Assembly: GCA_025618425.1 (NCBI GenBank)
Contig: CM046836.1
Span: 22,859,981-22,923,980 of the forward strand
Direction: 5' to 3'
DNA length: 64,000 bases
Source: Heliocidaris tuberculata
Taxonomy: Eukaryota > Echinodermata > Echinoidea > Camarodonta > Echinometridae
The notes under the pieces are model-generated. The model was not told where the DNA came from, ran no database searches, and saw only the letters and a list, made by a program, of their open reading frames with translations. Shown here in pieces: positions 1 to 11,412 of the stretch. Each line of letters opens with the position of its first letter. Position 1 is the stretch's first letter. The position numbers were made by a program, and so were the translations under genes.

Positions 1-360
1 TTGTCTATTTCCAGTTCTCTCATCTACCCCAATATGGATTTCCTTCCAGCTTAATTCTTTAAGAATGGGAAGATTAAACAGAACACTGCATAATTTCCAC
101 AATGTCCCTACTGTCTCACAATCCAGAAATATATGTCTATATGTTTCCTCATCTTTACCGCAAAAAGAACATTTATTACTTGCTATAAATTGAAACCTGT
201 GTAAATGATAATTTACGAAGACAATGTTATATAGTAATTTAAATTGAAATTCTCTCAATTTGTTGTCCAATGTACTTAATCTAGGACGATAAAAGACTTT
301 TTCAATTTCTTTTACTGACATATTGTATGATGATTCTAAATTGTGAAAACTAATTGGAAT
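1..360 (-). mobile_element. 3' fragment of a Tx1/L1-like LINE (RT ORF C-terminus)
   Basis: Read on the minus strand, about 118 codons stay open. They encode the C-terminal region of a LINE polymerase ORF, including RLSTLDNKLREFQ and then a zinc-knuckle-like C-x2-C-x8-H-x4-C pattern (CSFC ... RHIFLDC). The same layout (RSTLNSRLREFQ, then CSFC) is found in the LINE at 1493-5278, so the two belong to related families in opposite orientation. The fragment is cut by the window edge, so its 5' part may lie outside. No lesion is visible in the portion present. Confidence 0.8.
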
Positions 361-477
361 GTCGGCCATCTTATTTATACAAGCCCTATACAAATTCTTC
401 GAACATACCGATTCAAATTGGAAAGACTTTTCATCGATAACGTGTGAAAAGTGCTATCGGTATCGGCCTCATAGAGT

Positions 478-598
478 GGAGGTGCCGTGGTCCAGTGGAG
501 ATGCGAGGATCGGGCGTTCGATCCCCGGCATGGCACTTATGCCCTTGAGCAAGGCATTTTATCTACATTGCTCTTTCATCGTACATCAAATAAAATAA
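478..598 (+). mobile_element. tRNA-derived SINE
   Basis: This carries a Pol III A-box-like TGGTCCAGTGG and, about 30 bp later, a B-box-like GTTCGATCCCC. A non-tRNA body (CCCTTGAGCAAGGCATTTTATC) follows, and an A-run lies at 641-665. The tRNA-like part lacks a proper acceptor stem and anticodon arm, so this is a SINE head and not a working tRNA gene. It sits next to the LINE fragment at 1-360. Confidence 0.65.
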
Positions 599-599
599 T

Positions 600-1228
600 G
601 AAGTGCTACAGGCATATTGATACCAGCGTGTGCATGTGTTAAAAAAAAAAAAAAAAAAAAAAAAATAGACCACTGTGACGTATAATCAGGCCCTGGTGAT
701 CTTAAGCTCTAGCAGTTGGAAAATATTATAGAGGGCGTGATTTATTCATAAGAGCAGAATATTTTTTTTTTGTTGTTTGTTTTGTTTGGTTTTGTTTGGT
801 TTGGTTTTCTTTTTTTTTTCTTTTGTGCTACAGGATAGTTCAGTTGTTTGTGTGTTGTTGTTATTTTTTTTTATTTATTTATTTTTTTGGTAGATAAGTT
901 TTAACAATTTAATAGTTGGAGGTAAGATAGTTGAAGTTAAGATACTTCATTTGGCAATTGTGGATACATTCTTCCTACATATCATTTATAGAAAGTATCT
1001 ACATGTAGGTGTGCATTTATATGTACAGGTGTATAAAGGGTTTGTTTGTATTTTCCCCCGTGAAAAATATCAATTTTACTGCATCTTTCTGTGGAAAATA
1101 ATGGTTTTGAGGTGCGGTGAGCGGGGCGGGTACTTTATGCCAAATACCTTCAGTGATGTTGCTCTGTGTAGCTCACAGGGGATGGGTGCATCGCCTGTCT
1201 GCCTTGTTGCTGTTGCTGGGACGTGCTG
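600..1228. other. Low-complexity T-rich spacer
   Basis: Poly-A at 641-665 and T/G-rich runs at 758-900. No supported gene. It may include decayed 5' sequence of the LINE that follows, but no boundary can be seen. Confidence 0.5.
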
Positions 1229-1308
1229 TGGATGTTGTGGGTGTGGTGGATGTTGTGGGTGTGGTGGATGTTGTGGATGTTGTGGGTGTTGTGGATGTTG
1301 TGGATGTA
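1229..1308. repeat. 9-bp minisatellite (GTGGATGTT variants)
   Basis: About nine copies of GTGGATGTT and GTGGGTGTT. Cys/Gly-rich or Val/Asp-rich reading frames over this stretch come from the repeat and are not genes. Confidence 0.85.
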
Positions 1309-1492
1309 GATAAGTGTGCTTTTCCAGTGGGGGTAGCCTTTCACTTTATTTGCCTTTCTGTGGGGTTTCGAAGCTTTTTTAATGTATTGTGCAATCATCA
1401 AGGTATCAGGAATTACTTGAGGAGGTTGTATCTCCTTAATTTTGTAAACAATTGTAGATTGATGCTTGTAGTTTTAGGTTTTCATCTGCATT

Positions 1493-2866
1493 ATGGCTCA
1501 ATTTAAAAATGTATCCTTTGCATGTAACTTTCTCTCCTTAAACGTTAAAGGAATAAGAAACAAGTTAAAAAGGGAGAGAATTTTTACCTGGATTAAAGAT
1601 AAACGAGCAGATATTATTTTCTTACAAGAGACGTATAGTACGAAAGAAATCGAAGACGAATGGAGAATGTTATGGGATGGAAGTCTTTATTTTAGCCACG
1701 GGACAAGTCATAGTAAAGGAGTCTTAGTTTTAGTCAATTCAAAGTTAGATATTCAAGTCCATAAGGTATGTACAGACAAGGAAGGACGGTGTGTGATTAT
1801 GGAATGTATCATACAAGGTCAAAAGATGATTATTTGTAATGTGTATTTTCCTGTACGAGGCAAAGAGTCGGAACAAATACATTTTTTGAATGACTTTAGT
1901 CAGTTGTTGAAAGGAATGTTTGTCCAAGACGATTTTACAATTATAGGAGGGGATTTCAATATGATTAGAAACATGGATTTGGATTATATGGGAAACAGTA
2001 AAACATCATATCAGTCTAGATTTTGTACTTTTTTTGAAAAATTTATGGATGATTTAGATTTAATTGATATTTGGCGAACAAGGAATGGAATGAAGAGGCA
2101 ATTTACATATAGACAAACTCAACCCTTAATGCAAAGCCGGCTTGACTACTGGTTTATAACTGAGAAACTTGATGAAATAGTTGTAAAATGCAATATTATC
2201 CCATCTATAGCTCCAGACCATTCGGCTATACAGTTACAATTTTATAATAAACGTCAAAACTTATTGAAAGGCAAAGGATCTTATTGGAAATTTAATAACA
2301 GTTTATGTAGAGATAATCAATTTATAAATGGAATGAAAAAGGAAATCACTGAATTAGAAGAAAAATATAAGAAAGAAATTGCAGATAAGAGAATGTTGTG
2401 GGATTTTATGAAAATGAAGATAAGTCAATTTACAAGAAAATATTCTAAAGAAAAGGCTAGACAACGAAGACAAAAAATTGAGGAACTGGAAAAGGATATT
2501 GGTTGTATCGAGAACGAATTAGGAAATAGTATCGAAAAAGAAAAGGTTCGGATATTAGAAAGTAAAAGGAAACAGTTGAAGGCATGTTACGATTTTATTA
2601 ATGAAGGCCTTAAGATTCGATCAAGGGCATCCTTTTATGAAAGTTGTGAGAATGACATGAGATACTTTAACCAGTTAATGAAAGCTAATAAAAAGAAAAT
2701 TGTGATACAAAAGTTGTCAACAGAAGATGGAAAAATAACTCTTGATGAAACGGAAATACAGAAAGAAATACACACATTTTATAGTACACTGTATACACAA
2801 CCGGTAATATATTCCAATACGTCCGATGAAAAATCTTTTTTTTTGAGGTTTACCGAAATTGTCTGA
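1493..2866 (+). pseudogene. LINE endonuclease domain ORF segment
   Basis: This is an open stretch of 457 codons. Residues 10-250 form the apurinic-like endonuclease fold with the expected N, E, D-x-N and terminal D-H motifs in order. The remainder is an E/K-rich linker leading to the RT. The frame ends just after a T8-9 run, where the RT frame takes over with a 1-nt phase change. It is part of the retrotransposon and not a host gene. Confidence 0.85.
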
Positions 2867-4370
2867 TGAGTCTAAAGAATTATGTGAAGGAAAAATTACT
2901 ATAGCTGAATGCATGTCGGTTTTAAAAGAAATGAAATGTAATAAGTCTCCAGGTAATGATGGTTTAAGTGCAGAATTTTATGTAACGTTTTGGCCGGAGA
3001 TTGGAGAAATGTTAGTGGAAGCAATTAATTCAGCTTTTAAGCAAGAGGAACTGTCTTCTTCACAAAAACAGGCCATCATAATTTTGATTCAAAAGGAGGG
3101 GAAAGACCCGTTACAAATAAAAAACTATAGACCAATATCTTTGTTAAATGTAGACTATAAGATTTTAACTAAAGTCCTTTCAAGAAGAATAAAAAAGGTA
3201 TTAAATGAAATTATCAACGTAGATCAGGTTCGATATTTAAAAGGGAGATATATTGGTGAGGCAATAAGATTGATAGACGATATGATTTTTCACACTACAG
3301 ATAATAATTTGCAGGCATTTTTGTTGACGGTAGATTTCGAAAAGGCTTTTGATTCCGTTTCACATAATTTCCTGCAAAATGTTTTGACATCTTTCGGTTT
3401 TGGATCATCATTCTGTAAGTGGGTTAGGACTCTCTATAATAAGGCTCAAAGTTGTGTATTTAATGGAAATATGTCAACGGGATATTTCAGTATCAGTAGA
3501 GGAGTAAGGTAGGGAGACCCCCTTTCCCCTTATCTTTTCATATTATGTATTGAGACCCTTGCTCATTCGATTCGTCAGGATCAAGAAATTCCCGGAATCA
3601 AATTAGAAAATGCACATTTCAAACAAATATTATATGCAGATGACATGACACTTTTTGTCAAAGATCTTGAATCGATTAAAAAGCTAGATAATTTATTTAA
3701 ACGTTTTGCTAGTTTATCTGGACTAAAAATGAATAAAGACAAAACTTTCATTTTATTTATGGGACCTCACAGTAGTTCGAATATTGTAACTCCTTTTGGT
3801 AAAATATTGCCAATGATTAACGTATTAGGTATATATTTTACATTAGATATAGAAAGACAAAAACAATTGAACTACAAAGAGATTCTGAGTAAAATAAAAA
3901 GACTGCTCTGTTGGTGGAAACAAAGGGACCTTACCTTAATGGGAAAAATCCAGTTAATGAAGACTTTTGTTTTATCAAAGTTAGTGTATGTTTCCTCACT
4001 TATGCTAGTACCGCAGTGGGTTTATGAAGATATTGACATGATTATCTCTGATTTTTTATGGGGTGGGAAGGATAAGATTAAAAGAGAGGTACTACATTTG
4101 GACTACAATAAAGGGGGGTTAAAACTGACGGACTTTCGATTATTCATCCGCTCTCAAAGAATCACTTGGTTAAAAAGACTAATGATAGGAGAATCAAATA
4201 TGGGTTGGAAACATTACTTCAGACATCAAACCAGGAAAGTGGGTGGCCTGCTTATATTTTTTTCTAATACTGCATCGAATGTGCTTAGTCTTTCTGTTCC
4301 AGCTTTTTACAGAGATATGATGGAGTCTTGGTTTTGCACCATAGAACTTTTGTTGAAAAAAAGAAAGTAA
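2859..4370 (+). pseudogene. LINE reverse transcriptase segment with one internal stop
   Basis: 2859-3512 and 3513-4370 share one frame and are split only by a TAG at 3510-3512, where related RTs have the Q of RQGDP (G-V-R-stop-G-D-P-L-S). A single C-to-T change from CAG would explain it. The YADDM catalytic box is encoded near 3633-3647. Downstream the frame ends at 4370 in an A/G-rich run. Confidence 0.85.
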
Positions 4371-4478
4371 TAGAAGAAATGAGGTTTTATTCAACAATAA
4401 ATTTATTCGCGTTGACGGAAAAACCTGTTTCTTAAAAATATATTTAAAATACATCATATTGTAGATGAAGTAGGGAAT

Positions 4479-5278
4479 TTGAAGTCCATCAATGATTTTT
4501 TAAGTATGGGACTAGATATGTCAGAAATTAATGTACTACAAAATTTGTTTCATTCTGTACCTTCCACGTGGAAAAACTTTTTGAATAAGAATGATTATCC
4601 TGATGAAGATACAGAATTAAAGTTAGAATTTTGTTTTAATGAAAGAAAGTTGTCACTGTGGGATTAACATTAAAGCGAATATATACAGTTCTGCTAAATA
4701 CTAGAACAGAACATTCATATGCAGTGCGTAATCTTGAGCACTTATATAATGCTTCAGGAAAAGAAATACAATTTTTTTTCTTGACACCGAGAAGGTCCAC
4801 CCTGAATAGCAGGCTAAGAGAATTCCAGTTAAAATTACTTTATAACCTCGTTTATACTAATAAACATTTGTCTACCTTTAAAATTGTAGTAAGTAATGCA
4901 TGTTCGTTTTGTAATAAACATTTATTCTTTTTATGTGAAAAGGTAAGATGTCTTTGGATAGAATGTGGAAATTTGTTTGATATCATAGAAATTAAAAACA
5001 TTGATTGGAAAGGGGTTCATGTGGGAATACAGACTTCCAGTATAGTAAAAGATCAGTTGTCAAATCATCTTATAATTTTGATAAAGTATATGATATTTAC
5101 GTGCAGTAAAAAGAATGGGATGCCTCCGACGTCACAAGATATTATGAAACGAGTAATAGAAAGTAAACAAGAAGAAAGAAAAATAGCTGAGCAGAAAGGA
5201 ACACTAAATAATCATTATAGGAAATGGGAAAAAATGGAGTCATTGCCTGCTCTCGCTGGAAACGCAACACAGATCTGA
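4479..5278 (+). pseudogene. LINE C-terminal domain, two frames
   Basis: Two overlapping frames (4479-4667 and 4658-5278) continue the retrotransposon C-terminus. They contain RSTLNSRLREFQLKLLYN and CSFCNKH, which match the minus-strand fragment at 1-360. The cysteine-histidine motif looks shortened, because several residues expected between its halves are missing. Confidence 0.75.
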
Positions 5279-5480
5279 GTGTGCATCTACCGGGGGGGGG
5301 GGGGGGGGGACTTTTGAAGCTACGCGTGTGTGGATGTTTGCGGTTTGAGGGAGGTGATGTTTTAGGTGAGTGTGTTGGGGTGTGGTGATTTCGGGGGGAT
5401 GGGGGGGGGGGGATGGGAACGCGCAGTGTCGTGTCCTATTTGGGGAGTGTTTAGTGTGTTTTTTTTTTTTTTTTACTTAC
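5279..5480. repeat. G-homopolymer-rich junction between two LINEs
   Basis: G runs at 5291-5309 and 5392-5412, and a T run at 5459-5474. This separates the 3' end of the plus-strand LINE from the 3' tail of the minus-strand LINE. Confidence 0.7.
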
Positions 5481-5656
5481 TTACTTTACTTTACTTTACT
5501 TTAATCCCACGACGATATAGGACGAATGCCTGTTCATCGATCGTAGCTTGTCGTATCATGTGGTTATACAATTTCCATTGTCTTAATTACCAAGTCGATT
5601 ATGTGTGGGAAAGGACAAGAATGTGTGTAGACATGGTAGATAATGACTCATACAGC

Positions 5657-6754
5657 CTATACTGGCTCGTAAACAAGATCATGGTTTTTAGACCAGTATT
5701 TATCTAGTCTATTCTTAAAGCAGTTTACAGAAGTTGCTGAGATAACATATTCAGGGAGACTATTCCACAAATCCACAATTCTGTTGCTGAAGAAATGCTT
5801 CCTCAAATCAAGCCGAGAGTACTGTTTGTCCAGTTTCATTTTGTGGCCTCTGGACCTCCTGTGAGCCAATTGAAAAAGATTGTGTTGAGTGTCGTACACT
5901 CCCGTCAAATACTTGAAAACATCAATTATATCACCCCTCCTTCGCCTGTGAGCAAGAGTTGGTAATTTGAGTTGCATGAGGCGTTCACGATAAGACATAT
6001 TTCTAAATCCCGGAATCATTTTTGTTGCCCGCCTCTGCACACTCTCCAGTTTCCTCTGCTCACCTACTTTATATGGCGACCATGCTGCCTGACCATATTC
6101 TAAAATGGGTCTAATAAGGCCCTTAAACAAAAACAACATTGTATCTGCATTAAGATTCACAAATGTCCTTCTAACAATTCCTAAAACTCTATTAGCTTTC
6201 AAGATTGCTTGGGAGGCTTGATCTTTGAAAGACAATTTTGAGTCTACTAGAACCCCTAAATCCCTCTCAGCATGGACTTCATTGAGAGCTACTGTGCATG
6301 ATTCTCTCTTCATGTGATATTCATTTTGCACATCTGTGTTTTGTTTCCCAAGCCTTAGAACAGTGCACTTCTCAGGATGAAAACGAAGCTGCCACTTTGC
6401 GGCCCATTCTTCCATTTTCGATAAGTCCCTTTGAAGTTGCACAACAGAATCTCTCGTATCTGAGCGTACATACAATTTTGTATCATCAGCGAACATAATG
6501 ATATTTGACTTAACTACATCTGGGAGATCATTAACAAAGATTAGAAAAAGGGTCGGACCCAACACACTCCCTTGCGGCACGCCACTCAATACTTCTCCCC
6601 AAGAAGACTGCTTTCCACCAACCACTACCCTTTGCCGCCTACCAGTCAGAAAAGACTTCAGCCATGAAAGGAGGTTTCCACAAATACCGAAGGATTCCAA
6701 CTTTACCAGGAGACGTTGGTGAGGGACCGTATCAAAAGCTTTCATAAGGTCCAT
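5657..6754 (-). pseudogene. LINE ORF2, RT palm/thumb half
   Basis: 365 codons starting at MDLMKAFDTVPHQ, with GVPQGSVLGP and the FADD catalytic box. A conserved thumb follows, with YGQAAWSPY and the R-R-A-T-K-M motif common in CR1/Jockey RTs. It is uninterrupted to its stop. It overlaps the upstream half by 13 nt because of the AT slip. Confidence 0.9.
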
Positions 6755-8673
6755 ATATATATGGCATCAATTGTGCCTCCCTCATCCAACACTTGTGTCC
6801 AATCATCAAGTACCTCAAGCAGGTTTGTGACACAAGACCGGCCAGCAACAAAGCCATGCTGATGCATGGAAATTAAATTATTACTTGTAAGGTATTCACA
6901 CAAATCTTTACGAATAAGATTTTCCATGACTTTACAAACAATACATGTTAAACTAACTGGCCTATAGTTTTTACTGTCTGTTTTACAACCTTTCTTAAAA
7001 ATAGGTGAAACATTAGCAGACTTCCAATCTAATGGTAGTTGTCCACTTTCCATACTTTTTTGAAAGAGTAAGGATATCGGCAGTGCTAACACATCGGCTA
7101 ATTCTCTCAAAGGATAGGGATGTAGATTGTCTGGCCCTGGAGATTTATTGGGCTTAAGGTTTGACAACAGTTTAAACACATCTCCAGAATTTGTCTCAAC
7201 CTGACTCAAGGAAACGTCAAACACAGCCCGTGGAGGAGGTGGAAAATCCATCACATCTTCCTTTGTAAAAACTGAGGAAAAGAAAGCCTGTAAAACTTCA
7301 GCCTTTTCTTGGTCTGAAGATGTTTTACTACCATCTAGTTTAGTCAGGTTTGATACACTTTCACGAGTTGTTGTTTTTGATCTGACATATGACCAAAAAC
7401 CTTTCGCATTTCGTTTGACATCAGAGGCAATGGAGTGCTCAAGGTCACTAGCAGCTTTTCGACAGTACCACCTTGCTTGGTTACTTACTCTTTTGTAATG
7501 TAATCGCTGCTCTTCAAGCTCAGAATGGGAATATTTTCCACTATTCTTTTCACTAAGCATATTACGCCACTTCCTGAACTGTCTATGTTTCTCTCTAACA
7601 AGTTCAAGTGTTCTACCTTTAATCCTTGTTTTCTTTCCTTTATTGACATTTTTTTTCTTGGGTGTGTAGCGATTTACAACATCAATTAAAGTATTCTTAA
7701 AGAAGGCCCATGAATCTTCCATTGACTTTGCGGTGAATTCAGAAGGCCAATCTATATCACCTAACTTATCACACATGGCATCATAGTCCCCTTTGCCATA
7801 AACTAGTTGATCTCTGTCATTTAATCTAGGGCGACCTCTGACCTTTAAATCGAAAATAAGCGTGCAATGGTCACTCTTTCCAAGACCTGCCAAAGTTAGA
7901 ATATCAGAGATAGCACTCTCATTCATTGTAAACACAAGATCTAAAAGATTTGACCGTTGGCCAATACGATGTCGTGTGGGTTGTACCTGGTGTTGAATTA
8001 AAAAGGCATCTTTAGTACAGTCTAAGAACTTAAAGGCAGGATGATCTTCACTAGTCAAACAGGATTCTAATTCCCAATTAATTTCTGGGTAATTAAAATC
8101 GCCAAATATCAAAGCTTCCTGAAATCTACTTTGACCAATTTCTTGAAACAACAAACATAATTTATCATTCATCTGCCCATTAGCATTGGGGCTTCTATAA
8201 ACAAGCCCGACTAAAAGGTTACCACCATCCTGTAACTCTACACAAGCAAAAACAGCTTCCTTAAATTCAAGCTCAGAAAAACCTGCATACGCCTCTGCTT
8301 TGAGGTCTTTTCGAATATACAAACAAATTCCACGTCCACCCTCATGGAGATTATGAAAAACATCAAATCCTTCCAGCTTAACTTCTGCTGGGTCAACATT
8401 AAAACGTGCATTTTTGGGTTTTACTTCCGTTAAACCAATAATTTGAGGGTGGTGCAGTGATAAAAAAATTTCTAATTCGTTTCTCTTATTTAACAATGAA
8501 TCAACATTCGTATATACACACTTTATATTACAGGTACTTAAGGTTGCATGTTGATTTGCGGAAAGTCCTCTCTGCTCTCCAGATTTTTTTTTGTTCTTTT
8601 TGTTTTGTTTTCGTTTTTGTTTGTGGTTGTTGTTGTTTTGTTTCTTGGGGGGGGGGGGTAAAATCACCTCCAC
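6742..8673 (-). pseudogene. LINE ORF2, endonuclease plus RT N-terminal half
   Basis: 643 codons. The endonuclease occupies roughly residues 50-270 and contains GDFN and SDH. A basic linker spans 300-450 and the RT fingers 490-640. The reading ends in I-Y-I-W-T-L, where the next residues should be the A-box D of M-D-L-M-K-A-F-D. That box is carried two bases out of phase by the following ORF. Confidence 0.88.
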
Positions 8674-9160
8674 TCCATTTTCCTTTTCTTTTTCTTTTTT
8701 TTTTTTTTTCTTTCTCTCTAGACAGAAGTTGAAGTATACATTATATACATAATTTTCCCTTGATTACTGTATTATTATGCCAATCATGTATTATTCCAAG
8801 GTATAACTTGTTAAAATTTGTTTGCAATTCTGTTGTGAGAAAATTTATCATAATTTTGTACATGAAATGTGAAACTATATTACTTGCAGTTATGTTAATG
8901 TGAAGATTTATTTGTAATTATGTATTTATGGAATGTGAAAGTTTACGTGTAATTTCGTTTATGTCAAAAAATTATTTGCAATTTTGTATGAAATGTTAAA
9001 CTTCATTTGTAATTTTGTTTGAGAGAAAGGAATAAAAAAAAACTTGTAAAAACAAAAAAAAACTGTGTAAAAACAAAACAAGAACTGTGTAAACCGCGGT
9101 ATATTTTTATCATTATTTTTCAAGATTCGTTGGAGGAATATAAAACAAATATATCATGCA
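8674..9160. other. T-rich spacer with a periodic motif
   Basis: C/T-rich run at 8683-8718. At 8800-9030 there are four loosely repeated units like GTAATTTTGT...GAAATGTGAAA about 60 bp apart, which is a decayed minisatellite. No gene seen. Confidence 0.4.
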
Positions 9161-9164
9161 CTGT

Positions 9165-9291
9165 TTCGATCCACTAGTGAAATTATGGATTCCTCGGTGA
9201 CAGAAATAGCACTATTTTCATTTCGGGGCTACGCCCCTAAGAAAATAGTGCTATTCCTGCCAACCCGGAATCCATAATTTCAACTATAGAG
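9165..9291. repeat. Palindromic element (foldback)
   Basis: AGTGAAATTATGGATTCC on the left is mirrored by GGAATCCATAATTTCA on the right. The internal arms (AATAGCACTATTTTC / GAAAATAGTGCTATT) pair around a short GGGGCTACGCCCC centre. A near-complete hairpin of about 125 bp. Confidence 0.8.
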
Positions 9292-9688
9292 CCTGTCAGT
9301 GCATGGTAAATTTGTTTAATATGCTTTGTAAAGATGTATATAACAATTTTGGTATCCCAAGTATGTTTCATTACTGAGCTAAATTAGTCTTGTACTTTGT
9401 CTATGTACTTTCAACTATATAATGCCATATAAAACTATAAAATGACTGATATACTTATATGGTTATTTTTCAACGGCTTTTAGAAAATAATTACCGTCTA
9501 TACATATTATGATGATAATTAAGATACTAGAAATGTGCAAAGACATTTTCGTAAAGAACAGACATTAATTACGAGGAAACCAAATATTTGTATATATATT
9601 AATGTATGTTCTTAGTTATTTTTTGTAGGCCTAATGAATCTATTTTCATGATTTTGTTGACTGTTGTTGTTACTTATTATTGCTATCA

Positions 9689-9866
9689 GGGCCTCATGGA
9701 ATGCTTATCTAGAAAGGGTGCGGTCCGGCGCTGCGCGGTGTGGAGTGTTCAACGCACCCTTGCGAGAACCCCCCCCCCCCCCCCCCACTTGTCTCGAAAG
9801 GGTGTGTCGAGAACGGAATGGCGCGTTAAAGGGGGGGGGGGGGCTCTTCTCGAAGGGGTGCGTTAG
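9689..9866 (+). repeat. GC-rich repeat, copy 1 of an inverted pair
   Basis: Contains GGGCCTCATGGAATGC, AAAGGGTGCGGT and repeated TCTCGAAAGGGTGC motifs, interrupted by a C18 and a G14 run. A related sequence lies in opposite orientation at 10545-10698. Reading frames through the G/C runs are artefacts. Confidence 0.65.
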
Positions 9867-9907
9867 GTAGTCTTCCACATCAGTCGTTTCTATTTTATAT
9901 CAATAGA

Positions 9908-9940
9908 TTTGAATTTGAATTTGAATTTGAATTTGAATTT
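9908..9940. repeat. (TTTGAA)n microsatellite
   Basis: Five to six hexamer copies. Confidence 0.9.
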
Positions 9941-10207
9941 ATAATAAAATTAAAATAACGAAATATCACCTATTTTCTAACTATCTAACTGAACGTGGAA
10001 TTCAATTTGCATGTGTTTAAAAGATATAATCAAAAAAATATTTTTTAGAAAGTCTTCATAATTAGCTTTCATTATTTCTTATAGATCATTTAAGGAGTTA
10101 GACGACTTGGTTCGTCACGTGACGTCTCAAGACGGAAGTCTATCTGACGCGCGCGCCAAACGTGAAATTTCGCCTACGTCAAACCATAGACAAATTAAAT
10201 AGTGCGT

Positions 10208-10238
10208 CAAACATTACATTACATTACATTACATTACA
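10208..10238. repeat. (ACATT)n microsatellite
   Basis: About six pentamer copies. Confidence 0.9.
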
Positions 10239-10544
10239 TAGCACTGGAATTGTTGCATGATCATATTTGGTAAGTAGAACGTATGCCAAATATTTTTATA
10301 TAATTATTCTTGTGAAATTGTCCACCCCTTACCAGCTAGCAGCTAGATTTGATTGTGTTTCTCGTTATTTTTATATTTTGCGTTGATATTTTCAGTACTT
10401 GAATTCATTATAAACGACTGATCTGCAAGACTACGTAAAAATGTAGTTTTATTTAATTTTCAATCTGTTTCAATTTTAAACATTTTAATTTAAAACCTAC
10501 TGATTTGTAAGACTAGTTTACGTTAATGGTGGATGAATTCATAT

Positions 10545-10698
10545 CGAGAAAGCCCCCCCCCCCCCCCCCTCCCCCGCTTTTCTCGAAAAGGTGCTCAACG
10601 CGCCACTCCATTATCAACGCACCCTTTGGAGACAAGTGGGGGGCTTCGCTCCACACCGCACCGCCCCCTTTCGGGATAAGCCCTCATGGAAGGCCAAC
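10545..10698 (-). repeat. GC-rich repeat, copy 2 of an inverted pair
   Basis: On the minus strand it matches the order of motifs at 9689-9866: CATGAGGGCTTATC, GGTGCGGTGTGGAG, CACTTGTCTC, AAAGGGTGCGTT, GGCGCGTT, then a G run. The pair encloses about 680 bp. Confidence 0.6.
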
Positions 10699-10699
10699 A

Positions 10700-11300
10700 C
10701 TATTGGTGATAATGAGGCACCCTGTCTAAATATCAGAAATAAATAAATAAATAACTAAATTGCGACCAAGCGAGAATTTTTTTGAAAATTTCTACTTAAT
10801 TTATGAGGTTTTAAAAGGAATTTGCTTTACAGTTTCCTTAGATATAAATGATTCGTGATTATTGAAAGAGTCTGTTTTTTCACGTTCTGTCGGGGGGGGG
10901 GGGGACTGCCCCTCCCCCCCCCCCCCACATTTACACTCATGTCAAGTTCAACCTGGCTCATAACAAAACTACGTGAGTTTTTGCAGGTTTACTTTTTGTA
11001 TCATTTTCAATTTTTTATCGTAAAATAACACTATTTTTCACTAATGTTGTCACATTTTTGATAGACAAATAAAGTATGTCATGAATCTCTAATTCCTCCT
11101 CTTTTATTTGATGTATAAATCATGACAATCGGTAGACGCTAACTAGTCCGTTCAATCATTTGGAAATTAGATGTTCCTGGTCATTATGTATTCAGAGACC
11201 GACCCAGTCAAACAGATATGGAAATAAAATAGAGCACTTAATTCTTTGGGTTTGACTGATCTGCTCCCTAGTGGAACGGAGAATGTGCACTTTGAGTGCA
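10700..11300. other. Intergenic, simple repeats only
   Basis: (AAAT)n at 10735-10752 and adjacent G and C runs at 10892-10926. No gene or RNA structure recognised. Confidence 0.4.
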
Positions 11301-11412
11301 GAATCGCAATTGAATCCAATGACCCGGGTACTAAGATACACTGTAAACAGTTAGTGATATTGAAAGGCACTATATAAAAAAAGTTATTATTATCATTATT
11401 ATTATCATAATA
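11301..11412 (+). mobile_element. Possible SINE tail
   Basis: GACCCGGGTACTAAGATACACTG followed by AAAGGCACTATATAAA and an (ATT)n-type tail at 11383-11412. This resembles the tail of the SINE-like element at 35750-36000. No Pol III head is visible here. Confidence 0.35.

Larger units (their letters stand above)
1493..5278 (+). mobile_element. Tx1/L1-like non-LTR retrotransposon, decayed
   Basis: One polymerase ORF is broken into pieces. At 1493-2866 there is an APE-type endonuclease (FLSLNVKGI, IIFLQET, GGDFN, RLDYWFIT, PDHSAI) followed by a lysine-rich linker. At 2859-3512 the reverse transcriptase fingers and palm start (NKSPGNDGL, NYRPISLLN, DFEKAFDSV). At 3645-4370 are the YADDM catalytic motif and thumb (LLCWWKQRDLTLMGKIQLMKT in the ORF). 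At 4479-4667 and 4658-5278 is the C-terminal region with CSFC. Lesions are a frame change at the T-run near 2836-2845, an in-frame TAG at 3510-3512 inside the R-Q-G-D-P motif, further frame changes after 4350 and near 4660, and a gap in the zinc-knuckle region near 4915. The copy is inactive. No first (gag-like) ORF is recognisable. The exact clade, Tx1 or another L1 branch, is inferred from motif style. Confidence 0.9.
5480..8673 (-). mobile_element. CR1/Jockey-group non-LTR retrotransposon, nearly intact ORF2
   Basis: The minus strand encodes an APE endonuclease (IGLTEVKP, LIFGDFNYPEINW, GKSDHCTL) followed by reverse transcriptase (NKSPGPDNL, NYRPVSLT, HGFVAGRS, MDLMKAFDTVPH, GVPQGSVLGP, FADDTKLY) and the C-terminal thumb. 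The two open stretches, 8673-6742 and 6754-5657, overlap where an AT dinucleotide run (6753-6762) is two bases too long, so one slip event separates them. After the stop the element ends in a short pentanucleotide tail (TAAAG-type repeats at 5480-5507), typical of CR1-like elements that end in short tandem repeats. The 5' end is not defined; the first Met at 8673 lies in a low-complexity K/P/N-rich stretch. No ORF1 is recognised. Confidence 0.92.

Noticed and set aside
478..545. A tRNA gene
   Set aside because: A and B boxes are present, but acceptor stem and anticodon arm do not fold properly and a SINE body follows.
951..1506. Cys/Gly- and Val/Asp-rich ORFs on both strands
   Set aside because: They are translations of a 9-bp minisatellite.
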